Counted from the first letter of the stretch, positions 44,575 through 54,034 are shown. The stretch is 64,000 nt of DNA from Faucicola osloensis_D (GCA_020041925.1 CP083409.1), one strand, 5' to 3'. The notes: generated by a model from the sequence alone, not told the origin. Numbers and translations: made by a program.

Positions 44575-44603
44575 CTTGCAATTTTTTGCATTGACGCCAT
44601 TTA
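44575..44603 (+). promoter_or_regulatory. candidate sigma-32 (heat-shock) promoter of lon
   Basis: CTTGCAA (44575-44581), a 13-base spacer, then CGCCATTTA (44595-44603), close to the sigma-32 consensus CTTGAAA-N13-15-CCCCATNTA. It lies about 80 bp upstream of the lon ATG; lon is a classical heat-shock gene. Confidence 0.55.
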
Positions 44604-44683
44604 TATTTTTAAGTCTATCAGCAAGCCATCATTTGCTCACAAATGGTCAGTTGCTTGTTGTGTTATTTAAGGGGACATAGTAT

Positions 44684-47164
44684 ATGCAAGATGATGTTTT
44701 AATGACAAACCCAGAATCATCTGAGTCGCAAGACTTCACTACGCTACCATTGTTAGCTTTACGTGACGTTGTGGTATATCCACAAATGCAAATTGCTTTA
44801 TTTGTGGGTCGTGCACCTTCAGTTAAAGCAGTCGAGCTTGCGCAAAATGAATTCGACAATAAAGTATTGGTGGTGGCACAAAAAGATTCACTATCTGAAG
44901 ACATTGATGCCAGTAATCTATTTGAATATGGTACGGTGTGCCGTGTCGTCAATACCATGCCACATGAAAATGACGAAAATTGTATCAAAGTGCTGATTGA
45001 AGGTCTGTACCGTGCCAAATTGGTCGATATCCAAGACACCGATGAGGAAGAAGCGGTATTATTGGCCGATTTTGAAAAAGCGCCCATCACCGTGAATATG
45101 AGCGCTCAAACGCAAAAATCGCACAAAGAAGCGTTAGTTGCTTTGTTTAGCAAATATGCGGAAAATCGCCTACGTAACTCACGCGAGTTGATTCGTGTGG
45201 CAGAGCGTATCAACTCGCTTGAAGAGTTGGTATATTTCATTGCGACGCGTGTCTCACTCAATTTATCGATTAAACAAAACTTTTTGGAAGTCGATGATTT
45301 GACTGCGCATATCAAAGCGTTGTCAGACTATTTGATTCAGCAAAGTGCCGAGCACAATATCGAGCAAGAATTACAAGAAGCGGTCCGTCGCCAGATGGAA
45401 AACAACCAGCGCGAGTATTTCTTAAATGAAAAAATGAAAGCGATAAAATCTGAGCTTTCTGACCTTCATGAAGAACGCGGTGAAAATTATGAAGACGACG
45501 ACATTGCCGAGCTAGAAAAACGTTTAGCGGAAGCCGATTTGCCAGAAGCGGTGCGTAAAAAAGCAGAAAATGAGTTTCGTAAACTCAAAACCATGCCTGC
45601 CGCCTCTTCTGAGTCATCGGTCGTACGTAACTATGTCGAGTGGATTTTAGATACGCCTTGGAACAAAACCAGTGATGTCTCAATCGACCTCAATAAAGCC
45701 CATGACGTGCTTGACACTGACCATTATGGTTTACAAGACGTGAAAGACCGCATCTTGGAGTTCTTGGCAGTGCAATCTCGCGTGGATACCTTAAAAGGTC
45801 CGATTCTGTGCTTAGTAGGTCCGCCTGGGGTGGGTAAAACATCCTTAGGTGAATCCATTGCCCGTGCGACAGGTCGTGAGTTTATCCGTATGGCATTGGG
45901 CGGTGTGCGAGACGAAGCCGAGATTCGTGGGCACCGACGTACCTATATCGGTGCTATGCCAGGTAAAATCGTACAATCACTCTCAAAAGTGGGCGTAAAA
46001 AATCCGCTATTCTTACTCGATGAAATCGATAAAATGGCGCAAGATTTTCGTGGTGACCCTGCTTCAGCGCTGCTTGAAGTGTTAGATCCATCGCAAAATC
46101 ATAGCTTTAACGATCACTACTTGGATATGGATTTAGACTTATCACAAGTGATGTTTATCTGTACCGCTAATAGTATGGATATCCCGCCTGCACTACTTGA
46201 CCGTATGGAAGTGATTCGTCTGCCAGGTTATACTGAAGATGAAAAAATCAGCATCGCGGATAAATACTTAGTACCAAAAGCGATTCAGCAAAACGGCTTA
46301 AGTGATACTGAAATTGATATCACCGATGAGGCACTCAAAGCGATTGTACAGCGTTATACCCGTGAAGCAGGTGTGCGTAACCTTGAACGTGAAATCAACA
46401 AAATCGCCCGCAAAGTGGTGAAACAAAACGTTGAATCATCGGGCAAAGACAAAGCGGAAGATAAAGCAGCGGCACACAAATTAACGGTCGATAGTTCAAA
46501 CGTCGCTGATTACTTGGGTGTATACCAATTCGATTATGGCTTGGCGGAGCAAGAACCTGAAGTCGGCCGTGTCACAGGTTTGGCTTGGACACAAGTCGGT
46601 GGTGAGCTATTGACCATTGAAGCGGTTGCGGTGCAAGGTAAAGGTGAACTAAGTTTTACAGGTTCACTGGGTGATGTGATGAAAGAGTCAATTCGTGCGG
46701 CGATGACGGTGGTTCGTGCCCGTGCTGATAGCTTGGGCGTCAGCTATGATAAGCTCAAAGGCACAGATATCCACGTGCATATGCCAGAAGGTGCGACCCC
46801 TAAAGACGGTCCATCCGCCGGTATTGCGTTAACACTTGCGTTAGCCTCTGCGATGACAGGTATTGCTATCCGCCCCGATATTGCCATGACAGGCGAAGTT
46901 ACTTTGCGTGGCAAAGTGCTGCGTATCGGTGGCTTGAAAGAAAAACTGCTTGCAGCGCATCGTGGCGGTATCAAACACGTGTTGATTCCAAAATCCAATG
47001 AGCGTGACTTGATTGATATTCCTGATAACGTCAAACAGGGCTTAAGCATCCAGCCAGTAGAAACGATTGATGAAGTATTTAAAGCCGCTTTGGTATCACA
47101 ACCTGTGGCGTTAAAACCCAATCAATTACCCGTCGATGCCAGTGACATTAGTTTAAAAAGCTAG
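44684..47164 (+). CDS. lon: ATP-dependent protease Lon
   Basis: 826 aa, full length. N-terminal LAN substrate domain (about residues 20-215: LPLLALRDVVVYPQMQIALFVGR), a coiled-coil linker with EYFLNEKMKAIKSEL (about 250), the AAA+ module with Walker A GPPGVGKTS (about 379) and Walker B FLLDEIDKM, and the C-terminal protease domain with KDGPSAGIALT (catalytic Ser at about 711) and the partner Lys in GGLKEKLLAAHRGG. It degrades misfolded and regulatory proteins in the cytosol. The stop codon lies inside a 13-bp tandem repeat array. Confidence 0.97.
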   Translation: MQDDVLMTNPESSESQDFTTLPLLALRDVVVYPQMQIALFVGRAPSVKAVELAQNEFDNKVLVVAQKDSLSEDIDASNLFEYGTVCRVVNTMPHENDENCIKVLIEGLYRAKLVDIQDTDEEEAVLLADFEKAPITVNMSAQTQKSHKEALVALFSKYAENRLRNSRELIRVAERINSLEELVYFIATRVSLNLSIKQNFLEVDDLTAHIKALSDYLIQQSAEHNIEQELQEAVRRQMENNQREYFLNEKMKAIKSELSDLHEERGENYEDDDIAELEKRLAEADLPEAVRKKAENEFRKLKTMPAASSESSVVRNYVEWILDTPWNKTSDVSIDLNKAHDVLDTDHYGLQDVKDRILEFLAVQSRVDTLKGPILCLVGPPGVGKTSLGESIARATGREFIRMALGGVRDEAEIRGHRRTYIGAMPGKIVQSLSKVGVKNPLFLLDEIDKMAQDFRGDPASALLEVLDPSQNHSFNDHYLDMDLDLSQVMFICTANSMDIPPALLDRMEVIRLPGYTEDEKISIADKYLVPKAIQQNGLSDTEIDITDEALKAIVQRYTREAGVRNLEREINKIARKVVKQNVESSGKDKAEDKAAAHKLTVDSSNVADYLGVYQFDYGLAEQEPEVGRVTGLAWTQVGGELLTIEAVAVQGKGELSFTGSLGDVMKESIRAAMTVVRARADSLGVSYDKLKGTDIHVHMPEGATPKDGPSAGIALTLALASAMTGIAIRPDIAMTGEVTLRGKVLRIGGLKEKLLAAHRGGIKHVLIPKSNERDLIDIPDNVKQGLSIQPVETIDEVFKAALVSQPVALKPNQLPVDASDISLKS

Positions 47165-47206
47165 TTTAAAAAGCTATTTTAAAGAGCTAGCTTAAAAAGC
47201 TAAGCT
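47155..47206 (+). repeat. 13-bp tandem repeat overlapping the lon stop codon
   Basis: Four degenerate copies of AAAAAGCTAGTTT at 47155-47167, 47168-47180, 47181-47193 and 47194-47206. The first copy contains the last two codons and the TAG stop of lon, so expansion could only affect the untranslated tail. Confidence 0.85.
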
Positions 47207-47249
47207 GCCACTGAAGTAAAAGCTGAAATTAAATAATAATGAAGTAAAA

Positions 47250-47280
47250 AAAAGCTGAGATTGATTCTCAGCTTTTTTTA
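47250..47280. terminator. terminator between convergent lon and ferritin genes
   Basis: An 11-bp perfect stem (47250-47260 with 47266-47276), loop TTGAT, with T on the plus side and the matching A-run before it, so it can serve both strands. Confidence 0.92.
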
Positions 47281-47292
47281 TGCAGGCAAAAA

Positions 47293-47841
47293 TTATTCCA
47301 CCGATGTTTCACGCGGCAAATCACCTTCTTGAGGGGCTGATGCCATGTCTTTATCCAACTCATAGAAGTTTTGGTTATCTGCCTTATCTTTTGATGCCAA
47401 GGCAAATTTATCACGTAGATTATTGATTAACGATTCTTCTTCGATTTGTTCTTTGACAAACCATTGTAAGAAATTAAACGTTGCCCAATCGCGCTCTGCC
47501 ATGGCTTGGTCCACAAGTGCATAGATTTTTTTTGAATTTTCTAACTCATGTTGCCAAACGTCTTCGATACAGGTTTCAAGACTGACAGGGTTATCACGCG
47601 GTGCGGGAATCGCTTCAATTTTAGCTTCGCCACCACGCTCATTGATATAGGCTAAAAATTTGAACATATGATTACGTTCTTCAGCGGAATGCTTATAGAA
47701 AAAATCTGCAATACCTGGGTAATTGTTCACTTCCGCCCAGCTACCGAGCGCAATATACGCCTGCGCTTGCGTGGCTTCTTCCATCATTTGCTTGTTTAAC
47801 GCTTTTTCCATTGTGTCTGAAATACGTTTATCGTTTGACAT
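47293..47841 (-). CDS. ftnA: non-heme ferritin
   Basis: 182 aa four-helix ferritin. Iron-site elements are visible: EEATQAQAYIALGSWAE (about residues 21-37), HSAEERNHMFKFL (about 50-62), and in the second half VKEQIEEESLINNL (about 130). A Pro/Glu-rich C-terminal tail (about 160-182) is longer than in E. coli FtnA. It stores iron in the cytosol as a 24-mer. No heme-binding Met of bacterioferritin type is evident. A candidate promoter is TTGTCT (complement of 47900-47905), 18 bases, TATAAA (complement of 47876-47881). Confidence 0.92.
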   Translation of the reverse strand: MSNDKRISDTMEKALNKQMMEEATQAQAYIALGSWAEVNNYPGIADFFYKHSAEERNHMFKFLAYINERGGEAKIEAIPAPRDNPVSLETCIEDVWQHELENSKKIYALVDQAMAERDWATFNFLQWFVKEQIEEESLINNLRDKFALASKDKADNQNFYELDKDMASAPQEGDLPRETSVE

Positions 47842-48139
47842 GTTATTTTCCTCTGATGATTTTTTTGTGGCTAATTTTATAAGATGGCTAATCTTGACTA
47901 GACAACTTTATCGCCTAATTGGCTACCAAGATTGGCTATATAGTTGTTAAGGATAAAACAGAGCATTATCAATACTATTGCCGTTAGTTACCGTTAATTG
48001 CATTGGTAATGACGCTCACAGTATAGATAAAAAGTTGGCAATAAACAGGATTTTTTACTCAATTTAGCTGAAAGATACACAAGCCTTTAACATAAAAATA
48101 CGGGGGAAAACGCGCAAGGTGACCCCAAATTTTTCCTCG
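47842..48139. other. non-coding gap between ferritin and the CynX-type transporter gene
   Basis: About 300 bp. The ferritin promoter is in the first 65 bp; the rest is A/T-rich with no convincing gene, hairpin or repeat. Confidence 0.5.
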
Positions 48140-49426
48140 CTATTCAATCGCTTTGTTTTGCGTTGCCAACCAACTAAACACACAATTAATCGCCATCAAA
48201 ATAGTTAAAAACCCCATCGATAGTGTCCAAGTATGACTCAAGTCTTTAAGCCACCCTGTCACAATCGGACCGGTTATTGCGATGCTATAGCCCACGGTTT
48301 GTGCCATCCCCGATAGTTCAGCGGCTTGTTGACTATCCTTTGATTTTAAGGTAAAAATCATCATACATAAGGTAAAAATCACCCCACATCCAAAGCCAGA
48401 TGCGATACTCCAAACCCATACCCAGCCTTGCAGGGGTAAAAACCCAAAGCCAAACACGCCTACCAAGTTTCCCACTGCGGCAAGCAACGCTAACGTGCGT
48501 AAATTCCACTGGCTAGAAACCCATTTGGTCAACAGTAAAATCGAAGGAAAAGCGACCAATTGAAACACCATGCCCACGTTACCTGCTTGCGCTTTGCTCA
48601 GCCCTTTATCAATGAGTAACGACGGTAAAAAACTGGCGAGCGTATAATAAAGTAGTGATTGCAAGCCCATAAAGGCACTAATCCACCATGCCATCGGGAT
48701 TTTCCAGACCGATTTTCGGCTTGGTTGTCCCGCTTCGGCAACCGCTTGATTAATGACTTGAGCATCATGGGTGCTAATTTTTTGCCGTAACCGCAAATGA
48801 GCAACCATTAGCCAAGCTGCTACCGCTGCCACAGAGACCCAGCCCCATACCCCCAGTGCAAATTGCCAATTGGACAAGCTGACAAGCCACATCGCAATGC
48901 CTGACGCAAAGCCAGCAAACACCGACAAAAACATCGAATAGCTTCCCATCACAAGCCCAATGTGATTGGGAGTGTATTTTTTGATGACGGCAGGGATTAA
49001 TACATTGCCGAGTGAAATCGCCAACGATAGCAGCACCGTGCCCGCTAGCAAAAACCCTAATTGCGGATGCGCCACTCGTACAAAAATACCGATGGCAAGC
49101 AAACTGGTTGCCAAAATCATGGTGTTTTCCAAGCCAATCCGCCGTGACAGCATAGGGGCAACAAACGAACTCGATGCAAATGCCATGACAGGAATCGTAC
49201 CAATCAAACCAATGGTTTTGGTCGTTAACCCCAAATCTTGCTGAACCAGTTTTGCTACCGCACCAAACCCAATAATGGGCGCGCGCATATTGATAGCGAG
49301 CAGTAAAATAGCAATGACTACCGTGACAATTAATGCCTTGCTCGGGGCAGTCGCTACCGGCATCTGAGACGCATTAGCAGCAGGGTGAATATTCGACTCG
49401 CTCGATTGCGACAATGAGAATTTCAT
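48140..49426 (-). CDS. MFS transporter, CynX/NimT family
   Basis: 428 aa with about 12 transmembrane helices after a polar N-terminus. The first helix region (ALIVTVVIAILLLAINMRAPIIGFGAVAKLVQQDLGLTTKTIGLIGTIPVMAFA) matches the CynX/NimT subfamily, where the AxNLRxxxxxxxPL motif marks the first helix. Known members are linked to cyanate or 2-nitroimidazole export. Substrate unknown here. It is monocistronic by spacing, preceded by short 14-bp repeats. Confidence 0.87.
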   Translation of the reverse strand: MKFSLSQSSESNIHPAANASQMPVATAPSKALIVTVVIAILLLAINMRAPIIGFGAVAKLVQQDLGLTTKTIGLIGTIPVMAFASSSFVAPMLSRRIGLENTMILATSLLAIGIFVRVAHPQLGFLLAGTVLLSLAISLGNVLIPAVIKKYTPNHIGLVMGSYSMFLSVFAGFASGIAMWLVSLSNWQFALGVWGWVSVAAVAAWLMVAHLRLRQKISTHDAQVINQAVAEAGQPSRKSVWKIPMAWWISAFMGLQSLLYYTLASFLPSLLIDKGLSKAQAGNVGMVFQLVAFPSILLLTKWVSSQWNLRTLALLAAVGNLVGVFGFGFLPLQGWVWVWSIASGFGCGVIFTLCMMIFTLKSKDSQQAAELSGMAQTVGYSIAITGPIVTGWLKDLSHTWTLSMGFLTILMAINCVFSWLATQNKAIE

Positions 49427-49490
49427 ACATCTTCCAAAATTTTAACTAGGTAATCTATTAGCACGGGTGATTTAATAAGCTTATTTTCAT

Positions 49491-49532
49491 GGGCTTGAGT
49501 TAACAGGCTTGGTTTAACGGGCTTGATTTAAA
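49491..49532. repeat. 14-bp degenerate tandem repeat upstream of the CynX-type gene
   Basis: Three copies: GGGCTTGAGTTAAC (49491-49504), AGGCTTGGTTTAAC (49505-49518) and GGGCTTGATTTAAA (49519-49532), with a weaker fourth. It lies about 65 bp upstream of the start codon at 49426. Confidence 0.8.
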
Positions 49533-49714
49533 AGGTTATCTTTTAACACATTCGCCAAGCCAGCGCACGGTTTATTCACATAGCGGCTAAAAATTCACTG
49601 TCTATCCGTTTTGCTCAACCGTTAGCCCAAATTTTATAATATCAGTGGGCTGCGATAGATAAATTTTTAACCAATTTATGCTACTATGTATTGTTTGTGC
49701 CAGCCTTTGGCGCA
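49533..49714. other. remainder of the gap between divergent cynX-type and hisC genes
   Basis: Together with the 14-bp repeats before it and the 13-bp repeats after it, this fills the 377-bp divergent gap. It should contain both promoters. I see no gene or hairpin of note. Confidence 0.4.
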
Positions 49715-49792
49715 TTGGTTTGGTAACTTGATTTGGTAAATTGACTTAGCAAATTGATTGGCCACATTGATTTAACACATTGATTATCTTGT
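49715..49792 (+). repeat. 13-bp degenerate tandem repeat, six copies, directly upstream of hisC
   Basis: Six consecutive 13-base units starting TTG: 49715, 49728, 49741, 49754, 49767 and 49780. The shared core is TTGATTT-GTAAA/CACA. The array ends at the hisC ribosome-binding site (AAGGA at about 49793-49797). Each unit starts with TTGATT or a close relative, resembling a -35 hexamer. Confidence 0.88.
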
Positions 49793-49803
49793 AAGGATTT
49801 GTC

Positions 49804-50928
49804 ATGGTGGATACGCTTACTTCAAACGCAGATGCAACGCCCGAAATTAACACTCGACTGTGGAGCACCTTGATTCGCAACCTAACGCCCTACACTCCGG
49901 GTGAACAGCCCAAGCACGACAATCTGTGTAAGCTTAATACCAATGAAAACCCTTTTCCACCCTCTCCCAAAGTCGCTGAAGCCATCGCACAAGTTTTGCT
50001 CAATCAAGCGGATCATTTAAAGCGCTACCCCGCCCCAGAATCTGATGAAGTACGTGCGGTAATGGCGGAAGTTTATGATGTAGCCCCCAATCAAATTTTT
50101 GTCGGTAATGGCTCTGATGAAGTTTTGGCGCATATTTTTGCTTGTTTTTTTGTCAAAGACCGTTCGGTATTAACCCCTGATATTGGTTATAGTTTTTATC
50201 CTGTGTATGCCGATACTTTCCACGTGAATTTGGTGACCATTGCGCTCAAAGCCGATTTTAGCATTGATGTCGATGACTATCGCCGCCCTTGCAGTGGCAT
50301 TATTATTGCCAATCCCAATGCGCCAACTGGTGTGCTTTTGCCGCTGGCGGATATCGAAAAACTCCTTCAAGAACATCGCAATGCGGTCATTGTGATTGAT
50401 GAAGCGTATATTGATTTTGCAGACACACCCAATGCCTCTGCGGTCAGTTTGATTGATAAATATGATAACTTAGTGGTGACCCAAACCTTTTCAAAGTCTC
50501 GCTCATTAGCAGGGCTACGTGTCGGCATGGCGTTTGCCAATCACTCACTGATTGAAGCGTTAAATCGCTATAAAAATAGTTTTAACAGCTATCCACTAGA
50601 TCGCCTTGCCCAAGCAGGCGCGGTTGCTAGCTTGCAAGATAACGATTATTTTGTTGCCTGCAACCAAAAAGTCATTGAACTACGCCATGATGTCACGCAA
50701 GCTTTGACCCATTTAGGCTTTACTGTCTTGCCTTCACAAGCCAACTTTGTGTTTGCCAAACCACCTGCTTCGATGGGGGAAACCATACAGGTATTTGAAA
50801 AACTGCGGGCGCAAGGGGTGATTGTTCGCCATTTTAACAAACCAAAAATTAGTAGTTATTTGCGTATTACCATCGGTACAGCAGAACAAAATCAGCGATT
50901 ACTAGATACCTTAACAAATTTGGTTTGA
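49804..50928 (+). CDS. hisC: histidinol-phosphate aminotransferase
   Basis: 374 aa PLP enzyme. Visible elements are LCKLNTNENPFPPSPKV (about residues 42-58), VGNGSDEVLAHIF, NPNAPTG (about 168), VIVIDEAYIDFAD (about 195) and TFSKSRSLAGLRVGMAFAN with the PLP Lys at about 224. It catalyses transfer between histidinol phosphate/imidazole acetol phosphate and glutamate in histidine biosynthesis; broad activity on aromatic amino acids is common. A short downstream gene begins just past its stop. Confidence 0.93.
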   Translation: MVDTLTSNADATPEINTRLWSTLIRNLTPYTPGEQPKHDNLCKLNTNENPFPPSPKVAEAIAQVLLNQADHLKRYPAPESDEVRAVMAEVYDVAPNQIFVGNGSDEVLAHIFACFFVKDRSVLTPDIGYSFYPVYADTFHVNLVTIALKADFSIDVDDYRRPCSGIIIANPNAPTGVLLPLADIEKLLQEHRNAVIVIDEAYIDFADTPNASAVSLIDKYDNLVVTQTFSKSRSLAGLRVGMAFANHSLIEALNRYKNSFNSYPLDRLAQAGAVASLQDNDYFVACNQKVIELRHDVTQALTHLGFTVLPSQANFVFAKPPASMGETIQVFEKLRAQGVIVRHFNKPKISSYLRITIGTAEQNQRLLDTLTNLV

Positions 50929-50948
50929 CCGCTGTGAGTGACCCTAGC

Positions 50949-51185
50949 ATGCAGTTTTTTATCAAATGCCAAAATATCGAAACAGGCAAGGTGGTGACTT
51001 ATCGCTTTGCTCATCAAGCGGATTTATTGGCATTTAGCCAGCAACTGGGTCGCAAAAAACTGGCGATTGTGGACACCCATATCGCCTTTTATGATATTGA
51101 GCCAGTGTTTAATCCCTTTGAGGACGAAAGTGCGCCCATCAGTGCAGGCGAACTCAATACCGCGCTTGATGGCAGGTTGTTGTAA
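50949..51185 (+). CDS. small hypothetical protein downstream of hisC
   Basis: 78 aa from the ATG at 50949; GTG (50934) and a TTG overlapping the hisC stop (50925) are alternative starts. It is soluble, with FFIKCQNIETGKVVTYRFAHQADLLAFSQQLGRKKLAIVDTHIAFYDIEPVFNPFEDE: alternating strands and one helix. It is likely translationally coupled to hisC and ends 2 bp before the convergent pabB. No family recognised. Confidence 0.6.
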   Translation: MQFFIKCQNIETGKVVTYRFAHQADLLAFSQQLGRKKLAIVDTHIAFYDIEPVFNPFEDESAPISAGELNTALDGRLL

Positions 51186-51187
51186 CG

Positions 51188-52711
51188 TTACTGGTGCAAT
51201 ATTTTTAATAAATTTCCTACTTTATCAAAACATTCTTGGTACTCTGCCTCACAGTCTGACGCAATCGTGATGCCGCCGCCTGCCCACAGACTGACATTAT
51301 TATCTGAAGCTTGTAGCGTACGAATCAGCACATTCCATTGCCCTGTGCCATCAAAATTGAGATACCCCATCGTACCACAGTAAGCCCCGCGCGGTTTGGC
51401 TTCCAATTCATTGATGATTTCTACCGCGCGCTTTTTGGGGGTACCCGTGATTGACCCCGCGGGCAGACTTTCAAACAATACCGTCCAAGGGCTAATATTG
51501 TCCTTGAGTGTGGCGGTGATGGTGCTCACCATATGATGCACATTGCTAAAACTTTCGATATCAAACAGTTTTGGGACTTTTACCGTTCCAGTCTTGGCAT
51601 ATTTGCCCAAATCATTGCGCAGCAAATCGACAATCATGACATTTTCGGCGATGTCTTTTTCGCTGCTGGCAAGTTCATTTTTATTGGCTTGGTCAGCGGC
51701 TACGCTTTGTCCGCGAGGGCGCGTGCCTTTTATCGGTTTGGTAATGATGCAACTTTCGCCTTGGGCATTGTTGGCAAAGGTAAAAAATAGCTCAGGTGAG
51801 CAGCTTAGTAACTCATAATTGCTGAGTGCTAGATATCCTGCAAAGGGTGCCTGGGTGGATTGATGCAAGCTTGGCAAATAATCCACCAACTGCTGATTGG
51901 ATAACTCACCTTGCCAGCACTGGGTAAGATTAATTTGGTAGCAGTCCCCTGCTGTTAGGTAGTCTTGAACTTTGTAAAAGGCGTTTTCATAATCGCTGGT
52001 TTGCCAAATTGGCTGCAGCATTATAGGGTTAACAACAGGGTTATTTTCAACGGTTAACGTTTGCGTCAGCCAATGTTGAATCACATCTATTTGCTCAATG
52101 GCTTCTTGTGTGGTTGCATGTAGTTGCCAATGATTATTTTCAAAGGTTAGATAAATATCATAATGTCCCAAAAATAGCTGCGGCTGATTGGGCGTTAAGT
52201 AACTGGATTCCCCGTGATGTGTACTTGCTTGCACATGGTTTGCATTTGCTAAATGATGCGCTGATAAATCGTAGCTAATAAACCCCATCAAGCCATCTTG
52301 GTAGCCCACACTAGCCGTATGTTGGATAGCAGACTGCTTAGATGATAGCTGCTGGTGTTGATAAGCCTCAAGCGCAGCAGTTAATTCGCCAATATCAACA
52401 TCCTTAGCTGCCCTATTAGTGGCAACATTGCCCACCGTATTAGTCGCAGTATCAGCCCCAGTATTAATCACAGTATCACAGTAACTAAAATCATCGAATG
52501 AGCAATTTTGACGTTGCTTTTGGGTAAGCTGATATAGCTGATTTTGAGAATGTATTTCAAATATTTTTTTGGGCAATAAACCAATAACATTTTGACCTTC
52601 GTTATTGAGCCAAAGCGGATAGATTGCATGATTATTTGTCGTATTAAACTGTTGTAACAGGGTGATGAGTTGAGAGGGCGCAAGATGTTGTAAACTTGGC
52701 ATTGGGTACAT
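51188..52711 (-). CDS. pabB: aminodeoxychorismate synthase component I
   Basis: 507 aa. The chorismate-binding domain occupies about residues 230-505, with KPIKGTRPRG (the Lys of the PIKGT motif that distinguishes PabB from anthranilate synthase), ENVMIVDLLRNDLG, SITGTPKKRAVEII and YCGTMGYL. The N-terminal domain (about 1-190) carries a low-complexity Thr/Ala/Asn insertion (about 75-95). With PabA it makes 4-amino-4-deoxychorismate for folate. AAAGG precedes the ATG at 52711. It is an isolated gene; pabA and pabC are not in the window. Confidence 0.92.
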   Translation of the reverse strand: MYPMPSLQHLAPSQLITLLQQFNTTNNHAIYPLWLNNEGQNVIGLLPKKIFEIHSQNQLYQLTQKQRQNCSFDDFSYCDTVINTGADTATNTVGNVATNRAAKDVDIGELTAALEAYQHQQLSSKQSAIQHTASVGYQDGLMGFISYDLSAHHLANANHVQASTHHGESSYLTPNQPQLFLGHYDIYLTFENNHWQLHATTQEAIEQIDVIQHWLTQTLTVENNPVVNPIMLQPIWQTSDYENAFYKVQDYLTAGDCYQINLTQCWQGELSNQQLVDYLPSLHQSTQAPFAGYLALSNYELLSCSPELFFTFANNAQGESCIITKPIKGTRPRGQSVAADQANKNELASSEKDIAENVMIVDLLRNDLGKYAKTGTVKVPKLFDIESFSNVHHMVSTITATLKDNISPWTVLFESLPAGSITGTPKKRAVEIINELEAKPRGAYCGTMGYLNFDGTGQWNVLIRTLQASDNNVSLWAGGGITIASDCEAEYQECFDKVGNLLKILHQ

Positions 52712-52807
52712 GCTTTACCTTTATGATTATATTTAGCGTCAAAAAAGCGATAACAATCGGGTAACTGTCATCGCCTATTTTTATCAATTATGACGGTCCA
52801 TCAGTAT

Positions 52808-54034
52808 TTATTCAACAAACTTTTTGATGATTAAACTTGCATTGGTACCACCAAAGCCAAAGCTATTGGTCATAATCGTATTAAGATTTGCATCCCGTTT
52901 CTCACGCACAATATCAAAATCTTTGGCTTTTTCATCCAAGTTTTCGATATTGATATTGGGCGCAATAAAGCCTTGATTGAGCATCAACAAACAATAAATC
53001 AATTCTTGCACGCCCACCGCGCCCAAGCTATGACCTGTCATTGATTTGGTTGAGCTAATGGGTGGTAACTCACTTCCAAACACCTGGCGAATGGCTTCAA
53101 GCTCGGTGATATCCCCAATCGGCGTACTGGTACCATGAGTATTGATATAGTCAACAGAGTTTAAGCCTGCTTGTTTAAGCGCTTGTTTCATACAATTGAT
53201 AGCACCTACCCCACTGGGTGCCACCATATCCGCCCCATCAGAGCTTGCACCATAGCCAACAATCTCTGCCAAAATAGTCGCGCCGCGTTGTTTAGCAGAG
53301 TCTAGGCTCTCAACCACCACCATACCACCACCGCCTGCAATCACAAAGCCGTCTCGATCTGCATCGTAAGGGCGACTGGCGAGTTGCGGGTTGTCATTAT
53401 ATTGTGTGCTCATCGCACCCATACCATCAAACATACAAGATTGTGTCCAATCTTCTTGCTCGCCGCCCCCTGCAATCACGATGTCTTGCTTACCCAATTG
53501 AATCAGCTCCATAGCATGACCCACACAATGCGTTGAGGTCGCACAAGCTGATGCAATAGAGTAGCTAACCCCGCCAATCTTTAACCCCGTTGCAACACTG
53601 GCTGATACTGTACTTGCCATGGTTTTTGGCACTGCCATTGCGCCGACACCGCGCAAGCCTTTTTCGCGCATTGCATCAACCGCTGCCGCCACATCGGCAC
53701 TCGATGCCCCACCCGAACCTGCTACCACGCCGATATTAGTGTTATGAGCAATATCTGCTAATGACAATCCTGCTTGCTCGATTGCTTGTAGCGCACTTAG
53801 ATAAGCGTATAAACTGGCTTTTGACAAAAAGCGTTTAAGTTTGCGATCGATATGCGAGGTATCTAGGTTATCTTCATCAATAATACCTGAGACACAGGCT
53901 TTAAAGCCTTTTTCTTGATAAATCGGATTAAATACCAAGCCCGATTTTCCTTGCTGTAGCGACTCGCTGACTGTGGCTAAGTCATTACCAATACATGAGA
54001 TAAGTCCTGCCCCTGTGATTACAACGCGCTGCAT
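52808..54034 (-). CDS. fabB: beta-ketoacyl-ACP synthase I
   Basis: 408 aa thiolase-fold condensing enzyme. The nucleophilic Cys is in SIASACATSTH (about residue 165), the first His in NTHGTSTPIGD (about 300), and Lys and second His in STKSMTGHSLGAVG (about 330-336). Residues CIGNDLATVSESLQQGKSG and the overall length point to FabB rather than FabF. It elongates acyl chains in type II fatty acid synthesis and is key for unsaturated fatty acids. AAGGA precedes the ATG. fabA is not adjacent here. Confidence 0.9.
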   Translation of the reverse strand: MQRVVITGAGLISCIGNDLATVSESLQQGKSGLVFNPIYQEKGFKACVSGIIDEDNLDTSHIDRKLKRFLSKASLYAYLSALQAIEQAGLSLADIAHNTNIGVVAGSGGASSADVAAAVDAMREKGLRGVGAMAVPKTMASTVSASVATGLKIGGVSYSIASACATSTHCVGHAMELIQLGKQDIVIAGGGEQEDWTQSCMFDGMGAMSTQYNDNPQLASRPYDADRDGFVIAGGGGMVVVESLDSAKQRGATILAEIVGYGASSDGADMVAPSGVGAINCMKQALKQAGLNSVDYINTHGTSTPIGDITELEAIRQVFGSELPPISSTKSMTGHSLGAVGVQELIYCLLMLNQGFIAPNINIENLDEKAKDFDIVREKRDANLNTIMTNSFGFGGTNASLIIKKFVE

